Shown: positions 1 to 5,597 of the stretch, in pieces
Position numbering within the stretch: the first letter of the stretch is position 1
Layout: each line of letters begins with the position of its first letter
Assembly (NCBI GenBank): GCA_025966255.1
Contig: JAOPVG010000144.1
Span: 1-5,738 of the forward strand
DNA length: 5,738 nt
Direction of reading: 5' to 3'
Source: Jatrophihabitans sp.
Lineage (GTDB): Bacteria > Actinomycetota > Actinomycetes > Mycobacteriales > Jatrophihabitantaceae
Program-made: the position numbers and the translations under genes
Notes under the pieces: model-generated
Databases searched by the model: none
Told to the model about the DNA's origin: nothing
Seen by the model: the letters and a program-made list of their open reading frames with translations, nothing else

Positions 1-11
1 GACGCCGCTGG

Positions 12-1151
12 TCAGTTGGCGCCGCTGACTGGAAGTCGCACGCGGAACCGGCAGCCACCGGGCTTGTTCTCGACGTCGACCGTGCCGGCGTGGGCCTCGA
101 CGATCCCGCGGGTGATCGCCAGGCCGAGTCCGGCGCTGGTCGGACCCACGGTGTGCGGAGTGCGCGCCGCCTCGCCGCGGAAGCCGACGTCGAACACGCG
201 CGGCAGATGCGACTCGGGGATGCCGCCGCATTCGTCGCTCACGACGACCTCGGCGAGCGGCCCGGGTTCGGTGGAGGTCACGCCGACCCGCACGTCGACG
301 GAGCCCTTCGCGCGGGTGTGCCGGATCGCGTTCGCGACGAGGTTGGTCAGGGCCCGGTTCAGCTCCGGACCGTTGCCGGTGACGGCCGTGGCACCGTCGA
401 CCGAGCCGGTCAGCCGCACGCCCTGCGCCGCGGCGAGTGGTTCGAGCGCGGCGATGCAGTCGGAGACGAGGTCGTCGAGGGCGATGCTCTCCAAATCGCG
501 GGACACGACGCCGGCCTGGATGCGGGAGAGATCGAACAGGTCGTCGACCATCTGGTTGAGCCGCTCGACCGATGCGCCGATCTGCTTGTAGTACAGCTCC
601 GGGTCGTCGGCCACGCCGTCTTCGAGCGCTTCGGACATGGCCCGCAGGCCGGCGAGCGGGGTCCGCAGATCGTGGCTCACCCACGACACCAATTCGCGCC
701 GCGCCTTCTCGAGGGCCTGCTCGCGTTCGCGCGTCGCGGTCAGGGCGGTCGCCGTCGTGTGCAGTTCCCGCCGCACCTGTTCGACCTCGGCGGTGAGCCG
801 GCGCCCGTCCGCGGCGGGAATGCGGCCGGCGCCGAGATCGACGACGTCCTGGCGCAATGACGCGGCGTCCTTGCCGAGCCGGCGCGACGCGGCGATGGCG
901 GCGACCGTCGTGACCGCCCCCGAGAAGGCAGTCAACGGGATCACTGTCTTCCAGTCCCACCACGGCACGAGCATTGAGTGGATCGCACCCCACAGTGCGC
1001 CCATCGAGGCCGCGGCGCCGGTGAGCACCAGCGCGATCAGCAGACCGGTGAGCGAGCGACGGCGCAGCGGCCAGAGCAGGAACCACACCGCGAGCCCGGC
1101 GACGACCGACCACAACAGGGCGTCCAACAGATCGGAGAGGGCAAGAGTCAC
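12..1151 (-). CDS. Membrane sensor histidine kinase of a two-component system
   Basis: Autophosphorylating sensor kinase, probable partner of the response regulator just upstream. In 379 residues it shows three membrane segments (about 9-27, 35-57, 69-88) with only about ten residues between the second and third, then a HAMP-like/coiled-coil linker (about 90-155). The DHp helix carries the H-box SHDLRTPL with phospho-acceptor His160. The HATPase domain follows (about 255-375), with N-box NLVANAIRHT (270-279), G1 box DECGGIP (306-312) and G2 box GLGLAI (341-346). Cys replaces the first Gly of the usual DxGxG; from memory this variant is common in actinobacterial kinases, so activity is expected. 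The GTG start overlaps the regulator's stop as GTGA and has a GGAG 5 nt upstream, so translation is probably coupled. There is no large external sensor domain. Kinase identity is certain; the signal is unknown. Confidence 0.95.
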   Translation of the reverse strand: MTLALSDLLDALLWSVVAGLAVWFLLWPLRRRSLTGLLIALVLTGAAASMGALWGAIHSMLVPWWDWKTVIPLTAFSGAVTTVAAIAASRRLGKDAASLRQDVVDLGAGRIPAADGRRLTAEVEQVRRELHTTATALTATREREQALEKARRELVSWVSHDLRTPLAGLRAMSEALEDGVADDPELYYKQIGASVERLNQMVDDLFDLSRIQAGVVSRDLESIALDDLVSDCIAALEPLAAAQGVRLTGSVDGATAVTGNGPELNRALTNLVANAIRHTRAKGSVDVRVGVTSTEPGPLAEVVVSDECGGIPESHLPRVFDVGFRGEAARTPHTVGPTSAGLGLAITRGIVEAHAGTVDVENKPGGCRFRVRLPVSGAN

Positions 1152-1837
1152 GGCAACTCCAACCGATAGCCGATGCCCCAGACGGTCTGGATGAGGGTCG
1201 GCGTCGTCGGATCGTCCTCGATCTTCTCGCGCAGCCGGCGCACGTGCACGGTGACTGTGGATTGGTCACCGAACGTCCAGCCCCAGACCTCGCGCATGAG
1301 TTGTTCGCGGTTGAACGCCTCACCGGGATGCGCCATCAGGTAAACGAGCAGATCCAGCTCGCGCACCGTCAGCGCGAGCTCGCGGCCGTCCCGGGTGGCG
1401 CGGCGGGCGGCGGTGTCCACCGTGATCGATCCGGCCGTGAGGACACGCTTCGCCGCCAAAGCCGGCTGCGGAGCCGTGACGCGACGCAGCACCGAGTCCA
1501 CGCGCAACACGAGTTCGCGCGGGGAGAACGGCTTGGTGACGTAGTCGTCGGCGCCGACCTCGAGACCGGCAATGCGATCTTCGGGTTCGGAGAGCGCGGT
1601 GAGCATGACGACGGGCAGGTGCGGCCACTTGAGGCGGACCTGTCGGCACACCTCGAGTCCGTCGATGCCGGGCAACATCAGGTCGAGCACCATGAGGTCG
1701 GGCTCGTGCTGGGCCAGGCCGTCGAGCGCGGCTTGCCCGTCGCCGATCCGCCGGGTGGTGTGTCCAGCCCGTTCGAGGTAATTGACGACGACGGAGGCAA
1801 CGGTGTCGTCGTCATCAACAACCATCACCTGAGCCAT
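1148..1837 (-). CDS. OmpR/PhoB-family response regulator
   Basis: DNA-binding transcription factor activated by aspartate phosphorylation, probably from the adjoining kinase. Counting from the chosen ATG it has 229 residues. The receiver domain (about 1-120) has the acidic pocket DDDD (8-11), phospho-acceptor Asp52 in LDLMLPG, Thr80 in MLTA and Lys102 in TKPFSP. The C-terminal winged helix (about 131-229) carries LTVRELDLL (156-164), the recognition-helix region STVTVHVRRLREKI and the wing TVWGIGYRL. The frame stays open to 1927, but those 30 extra residues do not resemble a receiver N-terminus. The ATG at 1837 directly precedes the beta-1 strand (AQVMVVDDD) and lies 7 nt after a TANNNT hexamer, which suits a leaderless message. 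An ATG at 1846 (three residues longer) is the alternative. First gene of the operon with the kinase. Confidence 0.95.
   Translation of the reverse strand: MAQVMVVDDDDTVASVVVNYLERAGHTTRRIGDGQAALDGLAQHEPDLMVLDLMLPGIDGLEVCRQVRLKWPHLPVVMLTALSEPEDRIAGLEVGADDYVTKPFSPRELVLRVDSVLRRVTAPQPALAAKRVLTAGSITVDTAARRATRDGRELALTVRELDLLVYLMAHPGEAFNREQLMREVWGWTFGDQSTVTVHVRRLREKIEDDPTTPTLIQTVWGIGYRLELP
1157..1160 (-). promoter_or_regulatory. Ribosome binding site of the histidine kinase
   Basis: GGAG lies 5 nt before the kinase's GTG start, inside the end of the regulator gene. It supports the GTG at 1151 as start even though that codon overlaps the upstream stop. Confidence 0.6.
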
Positions 1838-1844
1838 GGTCCTC

Positions 1845-1850
1845 ATCGTA
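1845..1850 (-). promoter_or_regulatory. -10 element (TACGAT) of the regulator-kinase operon
   Basis: TACGAT fits the actinobacterial TANNNT -10 consensus and ends exactly 7 nt before the ATG at 1837. A transcript from it would begin at or next to that ATG, i.e. be leaderless. I see no convincing -35 hexamer 16-19 nt upstream. A GAGG 3 nt before the ATG is too close to be a normal Shine-Dalgarno site. A second TANNNT (TACCGT, 1897-1902, minus strand) could give an additional longer transcript. Confidence 0.5.
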
Positions 1851-1926
1851 GGGACGAGCCGGTTGCCGTGGCCGATGTCGCCGGCGGCGTCACTGCACGG
1901 TAAGGGTTCTGCGGCCGGTGAGCCCA

Positions 1927-1932
1927 TACCGT
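1927..1932 (+). promoter_or_regulatory. -10 element (TACCGT) of the glycosyltransferase operon
   Basis: TACCGT fits TANNNT and is separated by exactly 7 nt from the GTG at 1940, the same geometry as on the opposite strand for the regulator gene. There is no purine-rich ribosome site before the GTG, so a leaderless mRNA is the simplest reading. No clear -35 hexamer is visible. Confidence 0.5.
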
Positions 1933-1939
1933 CGATCTG

Positions 1940-2596
1940 GTGAGCTCACCCTTCCTCGACATCGTCCTGCCGTGTCTGGACGAGGCCCAAGCCTTGCCCT
2001 GGCTCCTGGACCGGGTCCCGGACGGTGCCCGCGCGATCGTCGTCGACAACGGCTCGACGGACGGATCGGCCGAGATCGCCCGCGCTCGCGGAGTGCTCGT
2101 CGTCGACTGTGCGCGGCGCGGCTACGGCGCCGCCTGTCACGAGGGACTCGTCGCTGCGCAGGCGGAGTTCGTCGCGGTCTGCGACTGCGATGCCTCGCTC
2201 GATCCGGGCGATGCGATGCGCCTGGTGGATGTGCTGCGGTCCGGCGCTGATCTTGTCGTCGGCCGGCGGGTACCGGTGAGCCGAGCGGCGTGGTCGATGC
2301 CGGCTCGGGTCGCCAATTTCGAACTGGCGCGGCGGGTGCGGCGCCGCACCGGTCTCGACCTGCGTGACGTCGGCCCGCTGCGGGTTGCTCGCCGCGAACC
2401 GCTGCTCTCGCTTCCGATTGCCGACCGTCGCAGTGGCTACCCGGTCGAGACAGTGCTGCGGGCGGCCGAGGCCGGCTGGCAGATCGTGCAGATGGACGTG
2501 CCGTACACACCGCGGGCCGGACGCTCGAAGGTCACCGGCACCATGCGCGGCACCGTCCAGGCCATCCGCGACATGAGCGCGGTGCTGGCCGGATGA
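1940..2596 (+). CDS. Family 2 (GT-A) glycosyltransferase, soluble, polyprenyl-phosphate glycosyltransferase-like
   Basis: Transfers a sugar from a nucleotide-sugar donor to an unknown acceptor. The 218-residue protein is a bare GT-A domain. It begins with the strand IVLPCLDEA (8-16, in place of the usual P-x-YNE), followed by VVDNGSTDGS (34-43) for nucleotide binding and a metal-binding DxD within CDCDAS (Asp82/Asp84). A C-terminal part contains RRSGYPVET (163-171) and YTPRAGRSKVTGT (189-201), typical of the dolichol-phosphate-mannose/glucosyl-synthase-like branch. No membrane helix is present, so it is probably cytosolic or peripheral. The GTG start gives the beta-1 strand directly and sits 7 nt after a -10 hexamer. 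First gene of a three-gene operon; its stop overlaps the next start as ATGA. The acceptor cannot be deduced. It also resembles TIGR04283 transferases, which partner TIGR04282 proteins such as its neighbour. Confidence 0.9.
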   Translation: MSSPFLDIVLPCLDEAQALPWLLDRVPDGARAIVVDNGSTDGSAEIARARGVLVVDCARRGYGAACHEGLVAAQAEFVAVCDCDASLDPGDAMRLVDVLRSGADLVVGRRVPVSRAAWSMPARVANFELARRVRRRTGLDLRDVGPLRVARREPLLSLPIADRRSGYPVETVLRAAEAGWQIVQMDVPYTPRAGRSKVTGTMRGTVQAIRDMSAVLAG

Positions 2597-3228
2597 GGGA
2601 TCGACTGCTCGGAACGATGCTGGTGATTGCCAAGGAGCCGCGGCCTGGGTACGTGAAGACCCGCCTCGTCCCGCCGCTTACCCACGAGCAGGCGGCCGAG
2701 ATCGCCGGGGCCGCGTTGTGGGACACGCTGCGCGCCGTCGGCCAGGTGCCGGCCCGCGACCTGCTCCTGGCCTTCGACGGCGATCACTCGCACTGGCGGC
2801 CCGAGGGTTGGCGCAGCACTCCGCAACCGGTCGGCGACCTGGACACCCGACTCGTTGCCGCATTCGCCGCCGCCGGCCCGGGTCCCGCCGTACTCGTAGG
2901 TATGGACACTCCGCAGGTGCAGGCCGAGAACATCACGGCCTTCGACCCGTCGCGCTATGACGCGTGCCTCGGCCCGGCCACGGACGGCGGGTACTGGGCC
3001 ATCGGATTCACCGATCCGCGACACGCCACCGCCGGGATCTCCGGAATCCCGATGTCGACCGATCGCACCGGTGCCGACCAGTTGCGCCGCCTGTCCGAGC
3101 TGGGCCTGCAGGTGCAGATGCTCGACGAGCTGACCGATGTCGACACGATCGAGTCGGCGCGCGACGTGGCTCGCATCGCGTCCGGCAGCACGTTCGCCGC
3201 CGCACTGGCGAAGGCGGTGCACCGCTGA
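2593..3228 (+). CDS. DUF2064/TIGR04282-family transferase (GT-A/nucleotidyltransferase-like fold)
   Basis: Belongs to the family named rSAM/selenodomain-associated transferase 1, or arsenosugar-type glycosyltransferase; the biochemical reaction here is unproven. The 211 residues are about the family's full length. Visible motifs are the N-terminal AKEPRPGYVKTRL (13-25, the nucleotide-binding signature shared with MobA-like nucleotidyltransferases), GMDTPQV (103-109, in place of the common GSDxPxL), GPATDGGYWAIG (127-138) and the C-terminal LDELTDVDT (177-185). No membrane segments or signal peptide, hence cytosolic. The ATG overlaps the preceding TGA (ATGA) and no strong ribosome site is seen, pointing to translational coupling. 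Adjacency to a family 2 glycosyltransferase reproduces the TIGR04282/TIGR04283 pairing, but no radical SAM partner is in the window. Confidence 0.88.
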   Translation: MRDRLLGTMLVIAKEPRPGYVKTRLVPPLTHEQAAEIAGAALWDTLRAVGQVPARDLLLAFDGDHSHWRPEGWRSTPQPVGDLDTRLVAAFAAAGPGPAVLVGMDTPQVQAENITAFDPSRYDACLGPATDGGYWAIGFTDPRHATAGISGIPMSTDRTGADQLRRLSELGLQVQMLDELTDVDTIESARDVARIASGSTFAAALAKAVHR

Positions 3229-3860
3229 TGGAAGTCGGGGCTCTCGCGCCGTACGAGCAGGCATTGATCACAGCGGGACCGCTCTCGCTGCGCACTGACG
3301 ATGGGCGGCTCATCGTCCTGGACCTCGCCCGCTGGCTGGGCGCGGTCGACCGGGCCGACGAGACCGTCCTCGCCCGCTGCCGCGGACCGGTGCTCGACGT
3401 CGGCTGTGGCCCGGGCCGATTCGTCTCGTCACTCAACGCGCGCGGGATCGCGGCGCTGGGTGTCGACATCGCCGAGACCGCGGTCGCGCTGACCCGGGGC
3501 CAGGGCTTGCCCGCCTTGCTGCGCAGCGTCTTCGGCGACCTGCCCGGCGAGGGACGCTGGCCAACGGTCCTGCTCCTCGACGGCAACATCGGCATCGGCG
3601 GCGACCCGCTGCGGCTGCTCAGCCGCATCCGGCTCCTACTGGCGGCCGGCGGCGCCCTCATCGTCGAGACCCATCCCGACCACCAAGCTGACGATCTGCT
3701 CGAGGTGCGCTTCAGCGAGCACGGCGCCGCTGTCGGGCCCCTGTTCGATTGGGCCAATGTCGGGCGGGACCCACTGCTGCGGTACGCCGGGCGAGCCGGC
3801 TACCGAGTGGACGAGCTGTGGTCCTCCGACGGGAGATCGTTCGCGGCGCTCGGCCGCTGA
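3228..3860 (+). CDS. Class I SAM-dependent methyltransferase
   Basis: Predicted to move a methyl group from S-adenosylmethionine to an unidentified substrate in the cytosol. The 210-residue Rossmann-type protein has motif I LDVGCGPGRF (56-65), the acidic end of beta-2 in GVDIAE (Asp80), LLLDGNIGIGGD (115-126) at the motif-IV position and a post-motif strand GGALIVETHP (141-150). The frame is open back to 2964, but the upstream part only shadows the preceding gene in another frame. The ATG at 3228 shares one base with the previous stop (TGATG), as expected in a coupled operon. An AAGG 13 nt upstream is too distant to count for much. Last gene of the operon; its final 61 nt are overlapped antisense by the membrane-protein gene. 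A role in methylating the product of the two upstream transferases is inferred. Confidence 0.9.
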   Translation: MEVGALAPYEQALITAGPLSLRTDDGRLIVLDLARWLGAVDRADETVLARCRGPVLDVGCGPGRFVSSLNARGIAALGVDIAETAVALTRGQGLPALLRSVFGDLPGEGRWPTVLLLDGNIGIGGDPLRLLSRIRLLLAAGGALIVETHPDHQADDLLEVRFSEHGAAVGPLFDWANVGRDPLLRYAGRAGYRVDELWSSDGRSFAALGR

Positions 3861-4273
3861 CGGCCGGCCAATCCGTCGCGAGCCACGTGGATTGCGTAGA
3901 GGACGAGCGCCACGGCGGCAATGATCCCGAGCAGCACGGTGAGGTTTCCGCCGAAGTTCTGCTGCAGGATCCCCTTCGACGTCGGCTGGGTGTTCTGGCG
4001 ATGGATCAGCGGCAGGGCGATGACGATCACCGACGCCGCGACGATCAGCCCAGCCTGCAGATAGCGCCGCCCGCGGGGCGGAACGAAGCGCGAGATCGCG
4101 GCGCCCACCCCGACCACGATCGGCGACAACAACCCGTCGTGGATCGCCACCGCGGCCACGAGCCAGACAGCCAGCATGATCAGGTCGGCGCCCGGGATCT
4201 CGGTGAACAGCCGGAACAACCCGAACAGCCCGAGCAGGATGCCGGCGGCGCCGATCGCAATACGCGTACGCAT
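3800..4273 (-). CDS. Small multi-pass membrane protein, unknown function
   Basis: I do not recognise a named family. The 157-residue protein has four to five hydrophobic segments (about 6-23, 28-45, a weaker one at 47-62, 72-91, 109-130), basic residues between them (Arg62, Arg67, Arg69-70) and a hydrophilic tail (135-157) rich in Ser, Asp, Glu and Arg. The ATG overlaps the oxidoreductase stop by one base (TGATG) and has a perfect GGAGG 7 nt upstream, so both coupled and independent initiation look possible. Co-transcription with the molybdenum/heme oxidoreductase suggests an accessory role in membrane assembly, heme or quinone handling, or anchoring; this is inference from position only. The 3' end runs 61 nt into the convergent methyltransferase gene, and the tail is encoded entirely in or near that overlap. 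Confidence 0.85.
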   Translation of the reverse strand: MRTRIAIGAAGILLGLFGLFRLFTEIPGADLIMLAVWLVAAVAIHDGLLSPIVVGVGAAISRFVPPRGRRYLQAGLIVAASVIVIALPLIHRQNTQPTSKGILQQNFGGNLTVLLGIIAAVALVLYAIHVARDGLAGRQRPSAANDLPSEDHSSSTR

Positions 4274-5496
4274 CAGAGCACCTCCACCATCGAGAGCCAC
4301 TTGGTGTTCAGCACACCGGCCCGGTCGGGAGCGATCAGCCGCAGCGGGTAGCCGTGGTCGTCCTTGAGCGGGTCGCCGTTGATATGGGTCGCGAGCAGGG
4401 CGTGGGACACCTGTGGCCCGTCCACGAACGAGTAGTTGTACGAGCCCCGCGGCTCGAGCGAGGTGACCTTCACTCGCGAGTCCTCGGTCCCGCCGGCGCG
4501 GCGCACGATGTCGAGCAGCCGCACCCCCCGCCACTGCACGCCGACACTCCACCCCTCGACGCAAGAGATCGGGAAGTGCGCTTCGTGCGGTGCCATCGCC
4601 AGGATCTCGTCGAGGCTGACCGTGTACGGCTTCGCTCCCTTGACCGACAGCTGCCAATTGCCCGCTCGCACGGCGTCGAGCAGTTCGGTGACTCGGGCTT
4701 GATCGGCGGTGCGGTTCACCGGCACCCGCTGCAGGCCCTTCTTGTACTGCCGCGGAGCCAGGAGACCGATCGGGGACAGCGGGGTGACCGTCTGCCCGAC
4801 GGTCGTGGCGACGACGAGACCGACGCCCGCGCCGGTGGCGACGAGCAGTCCGCGCCGGGACAGGCCTTCGGTGACGGGTGGCGGCTGGTGGGTGTCGTTG
4901 CTGTTGCTGTAGGCGTGCGGGTTCTGCTCCCAGGGGATCTCGGTGAGGACGTCGCCCTGCGCGACCTTGGTGCCGAGCCCGTACTTGATGTCGGGCAGCT
5001 TCACTGCGATGTGCAGCAGGATCGAGCCGATCAGGACGTAGGCGAGGAAGCGGTGGACCGGCACGAAGTCCCACGGCCACGGGTACCAGTTCAGGACGTT
5101 GAACAGACCGGTGACCAGTTCGACGAGCGCCGAGGACACGAGCAGCGCGATCGACAGCCGCTCCAAGCCGTGCAGCAGCGACTTCGCCGGCGGCCACTGG
5201 AACAGCTTCGGGAACACCGACCAGAGCTTGACGAGCAACAGCGGGATCGTCGCGATGCCCGTGGTGACATGGAGGCCCTGCGTCAGGCGGTAGCCCCACA
5301 CCGGGCTCGCCGGCTCGGGCAGCCACGACCACGGCTGGTACTGGTAGTGGCTCAGCAGTCCCGTTGCGAAGCAGATTCCCATGCAGATGCCGAGGATCCG
5401 GCCCAGGCGCGCCGTGAGCGCGGTCGAGCGCAGCGGGCTGCTGAACTTGGGCCATCGAGCTGGCGGACTGCCGGGAAGGTTCAGTTGCACGCCCAC
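4273..5496 (-). CDS. Cytochrome b-type membrane domain fused to a Tat-exported molybdopterin oxidoreductase domain
   Basis: Predicted electron-transfer enzyme taking electrons through membrane heme b to a molybdenum cofactor outside the cytoplasm. Of 407 residues, 32-167 form four membrane segments (about 32-49, 76-92, 112-132, 148-167) with His50, His76, His109, His148 and His162 as candidate heme ligands; His148 and His162 are 14 apart on one helix, as in ferric-reductase/b561-like proteins. A cytoplasmic linker ends in SRRGLL (213-218), a twin-arginine motif before a weakly hydrophobic Gly/Ala/Thr-rich fifth helix (217-236). Residues 250-407 are a sulfite-oxidase/MsrP-like fold with the molybdenum-ligand Cys312 in ISCVEGWSVG and an HGYPLRLIAP motif; the C-terminal dimer domain of sulfite oxidase is absent. 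The architecture matches the five-helix actinobacterial Moco proteins typified by S. coelicolor Sco3746. Starts at GTG 5496 or GTG 5490. Substrate unknown. Confidence 0.92.
   Translation of the reverse strand: MGVQLNLPGSPPARWPKFSSPLRSTALTARLGRILGICMGICFATGLLSHYQYQPWSWLPEPASPVWGYRLTQGLHVTTGIATIPLLLVKLWSVFPKLFQWPPAKSLLHGLERLSIALLVSSALVELVTGLFNVLNWYPWPWDFVPVHRFLAYVLIGSILLHIAVKLPDIKYGLGTKVAQGDVLTEIPWEQNPHAYSNSNDTHQPPPVTEGLSRRGLLVATGAGVGLVVATTVGQTVTPLSPIGLLAPRQYKKGLQRVPVNRTADQARVTELLDAVRAGNWQLSVKGAKPYTVSLDEILAMAPHEAHFPISCVEGWSVGVQWRGVRLLDIVRRAGGTEDSRVKVTSLEPRGSYNYSFVDGPQVSHALLATHINGDPLKDDHGYPLRLIAPDRAGVLNTKWLSMVEVL
4281..4285 (-). promoter_or_regulatory. Strong ribosome binding site of the small membrane protein
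   Basis: GGAGG, 7 nt before the ATG at 4273, is the best Shine-Dalgarno match seen in the window. It fixes the start of the membrane protein against other candidates. Confidence 0.75.
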
Positions 5497-5522
5497 CCCA
5501 CTGAGTTTGGCCCGAGTGGGCC
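5497..5522 (-). promoter_or_regulatory. Two mutually exclusive hairpins before the oxidoreductase start
   Basis: In the mRNA, GGCCC (5522-5518) can pair with GGGCC (5513-5509) around a 4-nt loop. Alternatively CCCACT (5520-5515) can pair with AGTGGG (5502-5497) around 12 nt. The two stems share bases and cannot coexist. The second would bury the G-rich stretch immediately before the GTG start. Regulation through this switch is speculative. Confidence 0.3.
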
Positions 5523-5531
5523 GCAGAAACC

Positions 5532-5544
5532 CTTACGTCGTAAG
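5532..5544. promoter_or_regulatory. Perfect 13-bp palindrome, candidate operator in the divergent region
   Basis: CTTACGTCGTAAG is a perfect inverted repeat (6-bp arms, one central base) about 36 bp upstream of the oxidoreductase gene and 53 bp upstream of the divergent partial gene. TACGT recurs 11 bp on (5534-5538 and 5545-5549), one helical turn apart, as in sites for OmpR-type regulators. TACGTT at 5545-5550 also fits TANNNT and could be a plus-strand -10. Which protein binds, if any, is unknown. Confidence 0.4.
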
Positions 5545-5597
5545 TACGTTCGGCGCTGGGGCCACTTCGGTTCCGTTTCGTTTGGCACGCTCGCACA

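Noticed and set aside
90..860. 256-residue plus-strand open frame
   Set aside because: Antisense to the histidine kinase, low-complexity Arg/Gly/Asp-rich translation with no motif.
1838..1927. 30-residue N-terminal extension of the response regulator
   Set aside because: Receiver domains begin right at the beta-1 strand, and the extension would lie upstream of the predicted -10 element and reach into the opposing promoter.
1897..1932. Inverted pair ACGGTA/TACCGT and near-direct repeat CGGTAAG/CGGTGAG (1898 and 1916) as an operator
   Set aside because: The arms are 24 bp apart and the TACCGT arm is already explained as a -10 hexamer. The direct repeat is spaced 18 bp, not the 10-11 bp usual for OmpR-type sites.
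2964..3227. 88-residue N-terminal extension of the methyltransferase
   Set aside because: Arg-rich shadow inside the DUF2064 gene. The ATG at 3228 gives a normal-length methyltransferase with a TGATG junction.
2437..3264. 275-residue minus-strand open frame
   Set aside because: Antisense to the DUF2064 gene and the end of the glycosyltransferase; no recognisable domain, no promoter or ribosome site.
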